From the NCBI GenBank assembly GCA_022822185.1, contig JAJECE010000116.1:1-39155 (forward strand): 39,155 nt of DNA. Direction: 5' to 3'. The DNA is from Rhodothermales bacterium (GTDB lineage Bacteria > Bacteroidota > Rhodothermia > Rhodothermales > Bin80). The notes under the pieces were generated by a model. The model made no database searches, was not told the DNA's origin, and worked only from the letters and a program-made list of their open reading frames with translations. Below, in pieces: positions 17,449-25,133 of this stretch (position 1 is the stretch's first letter; each line of letters begins with the position of its first letter). A program made the position numbers and the translations under genes.

Positions 17449-20400
17449 ATGCGCAGCGTTTCGGCGATACTTGCTCTTGCATGCGTTGCAGTGTCAGCGT
17501 TTGGACAGAATCCTGCGAATGTCTGCCCCTCAGTGTTGACTGTGCCTGCCGGTGAGTCCAGAATGATAGACTGTGACCTTGAGCCGGACATGCTTGCATA
17601 TGAGTGGGAAAGTTCCAATCCATCCTGGTTGCGGTATTTGAGTGATGTCACGGAGATGTCTCCCCATTTTAACGCACCCGCAAATGTCAGCACTGCGCAA
17701 ATCTTTGAATACCGCCGGTTCGGACGTGACGAAGAGGGAACGGTTGTAAGTCATGCATCAGTATCTGTTACTGTAAACCCGGCTGGCAGCCAGTTTCTTT
17801 GCCGTTATGACGGGGGGCCGGGTTGCCCATCGCTGGATAATACTGAGCAACCATTGCTGGATCACCGATGGGCGCCGGACGCTCCGGATATACCTGTAGA
17901 CACTGCGCCCCCCTCTTTATACTGTGACCCCCGAGTCACGGCTGAAAGTGGCACAATCGCCGAGATTCGGTGCACCGGATCGCATCCATCAGGGGGACAG
18001 CTAACCTACAGGTCCGAATTTGACTGGCCCCCCTACAGTGAGACTAGAGTACTTGCAGATGGATTGTTTGACTATTTTATTCGTGTGCCGCTGATTGATG
18101 AACCGGCAGCGGTTCGGATCCTTGAGATTACGGCATCCGTACCGGGCGAAGATGTACAGGTGTCTCAGAACGTAGAACTTCATATCGTGAACCGGAGTCC
18201 GGCCCTGCTCTGTGAAGACATGCTCGTACAGGAATCTGTGGAAGCCGCCTTCCCGTGCTCAATGACATCGGATCGGGAGATTGAGTATCAGTTTATTTCG
18301 GATCCACCTCTGGTACAGCGAGGGATGTACGATTACTGGCCGACCTTCTTGGTCCCGGAAGTAGACCATGACCAATCGGTTCCCGTTATTGTACGGGCCT
18401 TTGATATCAATTCGGGGCATGTGGTCGAAGCAGAGTTTGTGGTGAGAATTCAGAATGCCTCCGGCCCGATGGATTTTACGGTTGACTGTAATCCCACAAA
18501 TTCCGAAGTATACGAGGGGGCACCGCCCCTCATCATTACATGCACACCAATTGATAATTCATCGCCGAGCCTGGTGTGGAGTTATTCGGCAGAGGGAGAT
18601 ACTCCATTTTTCCCCTTCAGTTACTTAGGGCGATCAGAGGGCAGCTGGAGATTTGAGTTTACGGCTCCAGCTAATGTGGATGAAGACACATTTTATGAGT
18701 ACAAGTTGACCGCCACCGATCAGGTTGACGAGACCACAGGCGTGTCCGACATTGAGATTCTGGTATTAAACACACCGCAAATTACGGTTTCCTGCGAGGA
18801 TGCTTATGCGCGTACCGGCGACCCACCTCTGGAACTTTCGTGTGAAGCCGGCAACTCCAAGGAACTCCCGCTGGATTATCAGTGGACCTGGAGTCCCCGA
18901 ACTCCGCCGCTGCGCCTGCTGGGAGACATAGATGCGACCCCCCTGTTTGACGTTCCAACCGCTGCGGAACAGCAGCAATTGAGTTTTGATTATGTCTATG
19001 ATGTAACGGTTTCGGCAGCAGGTAATGCAGATGTTCCAGATCTTCCAGAGGCTTCTACGACCGTAACCGTAACCGTAGATAAAATTTTGGGGCAGCTGGG
19101 GCTGGATTGCGTCAGTCCCATTGAGGTCTACGAGGGGGATCCCGATGTTCCCATTGAGTGTTCAATTCAGGGACTCGTCACCGAAGACATAGGTGTAACA
19201 TGGACCTGGCAGGCACTGGGAGAAGATCGCCTCAGGGAGGAAAACGGAACGTTTATCTTTGAGACACCCGAATCTGTCCCTGTCACGACAACCTACAGTT
19301 ATGATTTTCAGATCGACGCACCGCCCCATTATGAGGCCTCTGAGTTGGAACGGGTTGATGTGATCGTCCTGAAGAGACCGATCCTCTCACTGAATTGTCA
19401 GGATTTGACCGTGAATGTAGGGATGCCTCCGCAACCCATCCTGTGCGAAGTAAGCAACGATCAGGATGCGGAACCGGATTACATATGGCAGTGGGATCCG
19501 ACCCTGCTTCTGTCGAACACAGATACCGGCATGCCGATCTTTGCCACCCCCACTCGGCAACGGGCATATTCCGAAGAATATCCGTATAGCGTTTCTGTGC
19601 GCACAGAGATTTCCGATCCTGTAGAAACCACGGTTTCGGTCACCGTAATCAATCCCGACGCAGGGCCGTCCGAAGAGATTGCGGTCAGCACGTCAGAGTT
19701 AGACCTTGGGGTCGCCGGTCCGCAGGGGCAGATCTGGCTGGATCCGGCAACGGAGCAGGTATCCGGTCTGGTCTATGAACGAGGCGGCACGCACTCCGGG
19801 CGGATGATGATTCGGGCGCAGAGTGAGGTCACCGTATCCATTGAACAGCTTCAAGCTGCCGCCCTGCGTCAGGTAGACTCGCCGGGGGATTCGGGTGGAC
19901 GACGCTCCGATGTACTGACACTTACTCCCCAGTGGGCATATTCGGAGTCCTGCGTACAGTTTGCCGCCAACACGCATGCCAGTCAAACCGTGCAGACGAG
20001 TCTACAGTCCGGCGACTGTCATGTGATACGAATCGGGGGAACCGTTGAACTTGAGGGGGCCGAACCGGGCAGGTATGCAGGTGAGGTTGCAGTGGTCGTC
20101 ACCATTGAAGAGTTGGACCAGCTGTATTCCATTCCGGTGGTACTGACCGTGGAAGCAGAACGGCAGGTCGTTGTTCTGGGACCGGGAGGAGTCCGTCTGC
20201 AACCGGTTTCGGCAACAACGGAAGCGCTGCAGTGGAATCAGGGGATCGGTATCCAGCCGCAGGTTGCCGTGCTTGGCCCCAACATTCCATCGGGAACCTT
20301 TACAATGACGAATCCTTCAGTTCATTCCATGGAGGTGGAGGTGTCCACTGAATTTGGATATCGGGAAACCCAGGATGCAAATCCGTTCTCGGTACAGGCA

Positions 20401-20928
20401 ACGGATGAACTGGGAGATCTGGCGGAACTGGTTTCTGTACATCCAAATGTACTCCTGCTGCTGCCCGGAGAAACCCGACAGGTGCGCTACACCGTACCTG
20501 AGCAGAAATTAGCCCAAATGGAAGATCGCGGCTACGCGGTACTCTTTAATTTCACGGTTACATCCCGTGCATACATTGATCAGAGTCAAGCCCCTGTAGC
20601 GGAACAGTCTGCGCGCGTTACATTCCAGGCTCCCGGCGTTTATATCCCGGGGCAAGGACCCGAGCAACTTCGCGCAACCGTTGAATCACGCACGGATCAA
20701 GGCGCAGTGATTCTGGTTGAAACGGATACATCCCCATTTTATGGCAATGCAATGATCGTTGATGAATCCGGGAATGAGCTGGGAAGGTCGGAAGTTCTGG
20801 TGTACACACGCAGCCGGGTGCGTATCGATTGGAACGCTCCCCATTCAGGTGAGTTGACACTGCGGTTTATTCCTCAGAATCCAGACCATGTTGCACCAAG
20901 TGATCTATCTATCCCTGCAAATGATTGA
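17449..20928 (+). CDS. Giant secreted protein: Ig-like repeats, pilin-like region and PapD-chaperone-like domains
   Basis: About 1159 residues. I chose the ATG at 17449 because it opens a clean signal peptide (MRSVSAILALACVAVSAFGQ); the ATG at 17419 would add ten residues. Seven repeats of about 95-105 residues begin near 17521, 17920, 18208, 18484, 18787, 19105 and 19393, each opening with a Cys, 13-19 residues, then a second Cys (for example LDCVSPIEVYEGDPDVPIEC), as in disulfide-stapled beta-sandwiches. From ~19663 a region with a GGTVELEG...GRYAGEVAVVVTIEE pattern resembles DUF4402/CfaB-type pilin domains. From ~20191 to the end the sequence resembles a two-domain fimbrial chaperone: GTFTMTNPSVHSMEVEV, LLPGETRQVRYTVP, GVYIPGQGPEQL. 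The first gene of the operon; overlaps the next gene by eight bases. The pilin and chaperone assignments are inferences from pattern. Confidence 0.7.
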   Translation: MRSVSAILALACVAVSAFGQNPANVCPSVLTVPAGESRMIDCDLEPDMLAYEWESSNPSWLRYLSDVTEMSPHFNAPANVSTAQIFEYRRFGRDEEGTVVSHASVSVTVNPAGSQFLCRYDGGPGCPSLDNTEQPLLDHRWAPDAPDIPVDTAPPSLYCDPRVTAESGTIAEIRCTGSHPSGGQLTYRSEFDWPPYSETRVLADGLFDYFIRVPLIDEPAAVRILEITASVPGEDVQVSQNVELHIVNRSPALLCEDMLVQESVEAAFPCSMTSDREIEYQFISDPPLVQRGMYDYWPTFLVPEVDHDQSVPVIVRAFDINSGHVVEAEFVVRIQNASGPMDFTVDCNPTNSEVYEGAPPLIITCTPIDNSSPSLVWSYSAEGDTPFFPFSYLGRSEGSWRFEFTAPANVDEDTFYEYKLTATDQVDETTGVSDIEILVLNTPQITVSCEDAYARTGDPPLELSCEAGNSKELPLDYQWTWSPRTPPLRLLGDIDATPLFDVPTAAEQQQLSFDYVYDVTVSAAGNADVPDLPEASTTVTVTVDKILGQLGLDCVSPIEVYEGDPDVPIECSIQGLVTEDIGVTWTWQALGEDRLREENGTFIFETPESVPVTTTYSYDFQIDAPPHYEASELERVDVIVLKRPILSLNCQDLTVNVGMPPQPILCEVSNDQDAEPDYIWQWDPTLLLSNTDTGMPIFATPTRQRAYSEEYPYSVSVRTEISDPVETTVSVTVINPDAGPSEEIAVSTSELDLGVAGPQGQIWLDPATEQVSGLVYERGGTHSGRMMIRAQSEVTVSIEQLQAAALRQVDSPGDSGGRRSDVLTLTPQWAYSESCVQFAANTHASQTVQTSLQSGDCHVIRIGGTVELEGAEPGRYAGEVAVVVTIEELDQLYSIPVVLTVEAERQVVVLGPGGVRLQPVSATTEALQWNQGIGIQPQVAVLGPNIPSGTFTMTNPSVHSMEVEVSTEFGYRETQDANPFSVQATDELGDLAELVSVHPNVLLLLPGETRQVRYTVPEQKLAQMEDRGYAVLFNFTVTSRAYIDQSQAPVAEQSARVTFQAPGVYIPGQGPEQLRATVESRTDQGAVILVETDTSPFYGNAMIVDESGNELGRSEVLVYTRSRVRIDWNAPHSGELTLRFIPQNPDHVAPSDLSIPAND

Positions 20929-21706
20929 GTTAATGCTCTCTGGTATCTCACATTGTGCCCGATTCAGGCACCTCAGAGTCAGACGCAGCCGTCCATGGAC
21001 ATGGGCTGGCCCCGTTGTGCGTAATCTCTGTTTTGCAGGCTGGATGATGCTCCTCACTGTTCCGGTGGTGTACGGGCAGATTGCCGAAGTGACGCAACGT
21101 GTGCTCCCCGTAGCGGAATTTTCCGATGTAGAGTTCATCAGTACATTCCTTGAAGAATTTTTCATCTTTCCGGAAGACCCCAATTACACCTCGGGACTTT
21201 TTTACGATATCACACAGGATGGTTTTGGAACGAATGATCTGTTAGTCCTTTATCCATCCGAGGAACAGTTTCAACTGGGTTCTTATCTGCCGGAGCGGCT
21301 GTCCTCTGTGCTCAATACACAGGGCTTAGCTACAGACTATGAATTGTCCACCACCCGGGCACTCACGGAAGTGATTATCGCAGAGGCTGAAAATGAAACG
21401 AATCCCAAGAAGGCCCTGGCAGGTGCACTTCTTGCATCCATACAAAACTATTATACAGAGGGGGAATTCCAGGGCTATATTTCGCAGCGGAATGAAGATC
21501 TGAGTATCACGTTCTGGGGCTACACGGAGGATACGTGGACATTTACCCCCAAAGCGGCGCAATGTGTAGAGCCGCCGGACTCCGAGTCTCTGTTGATTGT
21601 GGCTCATAAGCAGCCGGAAATACGCACCTTTCTGGATATTGACGGATGCGTGATTGTAGAATCTTCCACCGCCGGGGGAGAGGTTTCCTCCCGGGTATGC
21701 AACTAA
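20921..21706 (+). CDS. Secreted protein of unknown function in the envelope operon
   Basis: 261 residues if translated from the ATG at 20921, which overlaps the upstream stop by eight bases; an ATG at 20933 is an alternative. After a basic N-terminal stretch a hydrophobic segment ending TVPVVYGQ looks like a signal peptide with a long n-region. The mature part is acidic, with SGLFYDITQDGFGTNDLLVLYPS and two late Cys pairs (AAQCVEPP, DIDGCVIVES, SRVCN). I recognise no family. Its position between the adhesin-like gene and the ExbD-like gene suggests a periplasmic component of the same apparatus. Confidence 0.6.
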   Translation: MIELMLSGISHCARFRHLRVRRSRPWTWAGPVVRNLCFAGWMMLLTVPVVYGQIAEVTQRVLPVAEFSDVEFISTFLEEFFIFPEDPNYTSGLFYDITQDGFGTNDLLVLYPSEEQFQLGSYLPERLSSVLNTQGLATDYELSTTRALTEVIIAEAENETNPKKALAGALLASIQNYYTEGEFQGYISQRNEDLSITFWGYTEDTWTFTPKAAQCVEPPDSESLLIVAHKQPEIRTFLDIDGCVIVESSTAGGEVSSRVCN

Positions 21707-21712
21707 CGAATT

Positions 21713-22102
21713 ATGGACGACGATCGTAGCGATTTATTAGTGTTTATTGACCTTGCATTCGTTCTGTTAGTGGGGTTCCTGATCCTCACAGAAACGGATC
21801 CCAGACTGAATGTGGCGCTTCCGAGTGACCCCGAAACCGAATCCAATCCAGACGAGAGCGGGCCGACGATTTACAACTTATATTTCAACGGGAGCGCCCA
21901 ATTTATTTTGGAAGACAGTCAAAGCACCATATGCAGTCCGATTGGTGTCCAAAATCTTATTGAATGTATGAAACAGGTAGCAAGTGCTATGCAGACCACG
22001 GTGTTTGTGCTTATCCCGCAGGGGAGAGCAACCGTACAGACCATGGTGTCGATTCTGGATCTATGCTACTACAATGACTGGACCTGTACCGTAACAAACT
22101 GA
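21713..22102 (+). CDS. ExbD/TolR-like membrane protein (first copy)
   Basis: 129 residues. One N-terminal membrane helix, SDLLVFIDLAFVLLVGFLIL, carries an intramembrane Asp13 in the VFIDLAFVLL context, equivalent to the proton-path Asp of ExbD and TolR (xIDxxxxLLxFF). A short linker follows, then DPRLNVALPSD, matching the post-helix LP signature, and a small periplasmic domain with two Cys in the second half. ExbD-like proteins pair with an ExbB-like channel to convert the proton gradient into motion of a partner protein. The ExbB-like partner is encoded at 27703-28398. Six bases follow the previous stop. Confidence 0.75.
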   Translation: MDDDRSDLLVFIDLAFVLLVGFLILTETDPRLNVALPSDPETESNPDESGPTIYNLYFNGSAQFILEDSQSTICSPIGVQNLIECMKQVASAMQTTVFVLIPQGRATVQTMVSILDLCYYNDWTCTVTN

Positions 22103-22115
22103 CGATCTGCCTGCC

Positions 22116-23171
22116 ATGGCCCATCAATTTTCTGAAGATCTAGACCATACTAGTCGCCGTATCTCCATTGGTGTCTTTGTGGTGTTGATCGGGTTTTTCG
22201 CCGTTGCGTTCCGTTTTGTACCCGTTCCCAACCGAGATGCGGTGGATGAGTCACTGGATATTCTGATGCTGGAATCTTTTATGATGGAAACCACCGCAGA
22301 TGAAGAGGTTGCAGAGGCGGAGGAAGCTCCTGCCGAAGTTCCGGCGGAAACCGAGGATGAAATTGAAGATGTAGCGGCGCTGCTTGAGGCGTTTGATAAT
22401 TTATCCATGTCTGAGTTTACGCCAGAAGATGTATCCAGATCAGATCCTGCTGCCGGCGACCCATTAGGACTTCAGGCAGATTTAAATATAGATCTTGATT
22501 TTGGATCCAGTGATCTGGGAGGATTCGGAGATGGTCGTCCAACCGATCTCAATGCAGACCTGCTTCCACAGTCTGGCGGCGGAGGGCAGAGATTAACCTT
22601 GAATCCGAATCTGGTGTCGGGCTCCACTTCCGGGAATCGACCCGGATTCCAAACCCGGGATAATGCAGGTATCGGGAATGGTGAAGACCTTTCCGTGCGT
22701 GAAACACAGCCGGAGGATCTATTTGATGAGATCATTGAAGAAAGACCGGATGAGGGATTAAACCTGCTGGATATGCAGCGCGAAGATGCGGTGGTTGCGT
22801 GGTTTCAGGCAAATGAGGGGCCTCTGGATCCAGGTGTCCGGGCATTGTTTGAAGAACAGGCATCCGGCTCCTTCACGGCAAAAGTCTTTGCCGAAATTGG
22901 GGGGCAGACGGTTCCTATACAGTTGATGTATTCCCAACACAGCAAAAAGCTTCATATCGCCTTCAGCGAAGATAAAGATCTGTTCTATTTTATAGATCCA
23001 CAACTGCGTAACATCGCAAACTATTATAAAGAAGGCGTGGTGGTACACGACGAACAAGTAAGAATTGTAATTGTGGAGAGCGAGGAACTCTCGGTTGAAA
23101 GCCCGAATGCAGTTCGGGTATACAAACAATTTGTTTCGTGGTGGATAACTCAAGTCGGACAAAACAGATAG
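22116..23171 (+). CDS. TonB/TolA-like single-span periplasm-spanning protein
   Basis: 351 residues. A short cytoplasmic N-terminus, one membrane helix at about 16-34 (SIGVFVVLIGFFAVAF), a strongly acidic low-complexity stretch (about 55-90, many Glu/Ala), a Gly/Asn/Leu-rich disordered region to about 200, then a folded C-terminal domain (about 225-351, DAVVAWFQANEGPLDPGVRALF). This is the layout of TonB and TolA: anchor, long flexible spacer, C-terminal docking domain. The C-terminal domain is not recognisably a TonB one, so the partner is unknown; the usher-like barrel or the lipoprotein of the same operon are candidates. Located between two ExbD-like genes, the role of energy transducer is inferred. 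Confidence 0.6.
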   Translation: MAHQFSEDLDHTSRRISIGVFVVLIGFFAVAFRFVPVPNRDAVDESLDILMLESFMMETTADEEVAEAEEAPAEVPAETEDEIEDVAALLEAFDNLSMSEFTPEDVSRSDPAAGDPLGLQADLNIDLDFGSSDLGGFGDGRPTDLNADLLPQSGGGGQRLTLNPNLVSGSTSGNRPGFQTRDNAGIGNGEDLSVRETQPEDLFDEIIEERPDEGLNLLDMQREDAVVAWFQANEGPLDPGVRALFEEQASGSFTAKVFAEIGGQTVPIQLMYSQHSKKLHIAFSEDKDLFYFIDPQLRNIANYYKEGVVVHDEQVRIVIVESEELSVESPNAVRVYKQFVSWWITQVGQNR

Positions 23172-23177
23172 AGACTC

Positions 23178-23549
23178 ATGGATGAATCAATGGTAGATAT
23201 TGTTCTTATTCTTCTGGCAGCCCTGGTCGCAGTGGCCGTCATACCGGAATTTGACATAGAACTGCCGGTAAGTCAGGAGATTGATCAGGACGGAACGGTG
23301 TTGCGCCCCCTTCAGATCTCAATTAAAGATACGGGCCAACTGTACCAGTTAGATGGCACAAATCAGGAACAACCGCTCTATTATGAGCAATTTTACGAAA
23401 TGCTGACCACTACGGAGCCGACCCGTGTCGTGGAGGTTCACGCAGACGAAGGAGCCCCCGCAATCTATCTGCTTGAGATCAATCGAGTCATTCAGAAAGC
23501 AGGTCGGAATTCGGTGTTTTTAGTAAAAGGCGGAGGGGGAGGTATTTAA
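23178..23549 (+). CDS. ExbD/TolR-like membrane protein (second copy)
   Basis: 123 residues. It starts MDESMVDIVLILLAALVAVAV, with an Asp7 at the cytoplasmic side of a single helix as in the VDIVxxLL motif of ExbD proteins, followed by EFDIELPVSQ, the family post-helix element. The periplasmic part is ~90 residues and ends in a five-glycine run (KGGGGGI). The cytoplasmic tail is only six residues, shorter than canonical ExbD. The stop lies one base before the next start, and the GGAGG sequence of the glycine codons forms the ribosome site of that gene. Second copy alongside 21713-22102; heterotypic ExbD pairs are known in other PMF motors. Confidence 0.72.
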   Translation: MDESMVDIVLILLAALVAVAVIPEFDIELPVSQEIDQDGTVLRPLQISIKDTGQLYQLDGTNQEQPLYYEQFYEMLTTTEPTRVVEVHADEGAPAIYLLEINRVIQKAGRNSVFLVKGGGGGI

Positions 23550-23550
23550 A

Positions 23551-25113
23551 ATGATGAAAGGTTTTATGCGAGTGGCACTGCCGTTCTTGTTGGTTGTTTT
23601 TCTGTTCGGATGTGCACGGACTGCACCGATTGTTGAAGAGTTGCCCCCCGAACCGGAAGTGGTTGAACCGGATTTTGTCACGCCTCCGCTGCCCGGCATA
23701 GATACGCTGATCATTCAGCAGGTGGTCGATGACTTTGACAGCACCTTCGTAGAAGCGGGGGCCGAGGCCGAGGCGCAGGAGAAATTTCTGGAAGGTCAGC
23801 GACTGGTTATACATGCAGAGAGTCTGCTCACGGTGATTGGCGGCCCCTCTGTCTTTGACGGAGCGTCCACCTCGTCCGAGGTGGATACCGTTGCCTTCCA
23901 GGAGGCGGTTCAGGGAGCCCGGAGCGCGTTGGCGCAGGCTTCACAGGCACAGGCGGCACAGGACAGTGCACGGGCGCAACTGCTGTTAGCCACTGCACAG
24001 GAGAGGCTGGAAGAAGCGGTGTCCATTAACCCGCGGCACGAAGAATCCCAGTACCAGCTGGCGCAGGTGTATGGCATTCGGGCGAACTATTTCCGGCAGC
24101 AGGTCGACTGGGAGCAGTCCCTCGAAATCCTTCGCGGACTGGTGGCACTTCGGGCCAATGAACATTCATTATGGGCCGAAATCTCGCTTACGCTGGATAA
24201 TCTTGAGCGCTATCCGCATGCAGCTGTGATGTGGCTTCGTGCGGCAGAAACCGTTCTGGATGATTCAAGACTTTCCTTTGATGATGCCCCGGTGGATACA
24301 AGTTCAGTCTTTACGTACAGCGTGCGGGCATATCGCTCCTTTGTTAACAGCCGGAGCGGTGAAGGGGTAGAGCGCTCCCTGACGCAGGCCTTGCAGTATC
24401 AATCCACCCCCGAACAGTATGACTTCATCAAACAGGAACTGATCTGGTCGCAGTGGGACCATCTGAACCTAGGGAGCCGGATTGTCTTTGACAGTTTACG
24501 GCAGGCCGCGGCTGAAAACCCCCTCTCAACGCTCACCGATCTCGGTACGTTGATTCCAACGCTGGAACGACCGGCCGCAATCTGGGAAGCCAGTTATAAC
24601 CATGCCATTCTTTCTTATGATAATGGATTCCAGGATCATGCACTGGACACCCTGAAAATTTTATGGGGACGCGTGAGCAATCTTGATTCAAGCACAAACA
24701 GGGAGCATGTGCTGCATTCAAGTGGGGAGTTGATCATGGGGGCACTGCCCTATGTCACATTCCAGGAAGATATTCGAGCCGCCTACGGATCTGTTCTGTT
24801 TGAACGGGGTCTCTCTCATGTTCAGGATGGTAATTCCGGGATGGCATTCACGTATTTCATGCAGGTTGCAGACATTGAAAGTGAATACACTGGAAAGGCC
24901 TACATTGAGGCCATAAAACTGGCCCGCTACAATCCAGAACAGGCATTGAAAATTGAATCCAGTGTGGAGGAAATTTTCGATGAACTGGAACGGGAAGATC
25001 AACTGGCATACCTGAGAGAAATTGGGAATCTCTACCGAAGACTTGGTGAAAACGAGAAGACCAATACGCTTCTGATGCGCTTCCGTACGATTCGTGACCA
25101 GACCGTCAACTGA
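23551..25113 (+). CDS. TPR outer-membrane lipoprotein of the envelope operon
   Basis: 520 residues with a lipoprotein signal (MMKGFMRVALPFLLVVFLFGC, Cys21) and Ala at +2, which suits outer-membrane placement. A Pro/Glu-rich stretch follows, then mainly alpha-helical TPR-like repeats: residues such as AQERLEEAVSINPRHEESQY, NEHSLWAEISLTLDNLERYP and the C-terminal REIGNLYRRLGENEKTNTLL. TPR lipoproteins typically scaffold outer-membrane complexes. Directly upstream (20-base gap) of the usher-like barrel, so it probably assists or gates it. Strong ribosome site in the preceding glycine codons; the ATG at 23554 is an alternative start. Confidence 0.7.
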   Translation: MMKGFMRVALPFLLVVFLFGCARTAPIVEELPPEPEVVEPDFVTPPLPGIDTLIIQQVVDDFDSTFVEAGAEAEAQEKFLEGQRLVIHAESLLTVIGGPSVFDGASTSSEVDTVAFQEAVQGARSALAQASQAQAAQDSARAQLLLATAQERLEEAVSINPRHEESQYQLAQVYGIRANYFRQQVDWEQSLEILRGLVALRANEHSLWAEISLTLDNLERYPHAAVMWLRAAETVLDDSRLSFDDAPVDTSSVFTYSVRAYRSFVNSRSGEGVERSLTQALQYQSTPEQYDFIKQELIWSQWDHLNLGSRIVFDSLRQAAAENPLSTLTDLGTLIPTLERPAAIWEASYNHAILSYDNGFQDHALDTLKILWGRVSNLDSSTNREHVLHSSGELIMGALPYVTFQEDIRAAYGSVLFERGLSHVQDGNSGMAFTYFMQVADIESEYTGKAYIEAIKLARYNPEQALKIESSVEEIFDELEREDQLAYLREIGNLYRRLGENEKTNTLLMRFRTIRDQTVN

Positions 25114-25133
25114 TCACCGAATAACGTATATTC

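Noticed and set aside
22116..23171. Calling this gene tonB
   Set aside because: The C-terminal domain is not recognisable as a TonB domain and no proline-rich spacer is present; only the layout is TonB/TolA-like.
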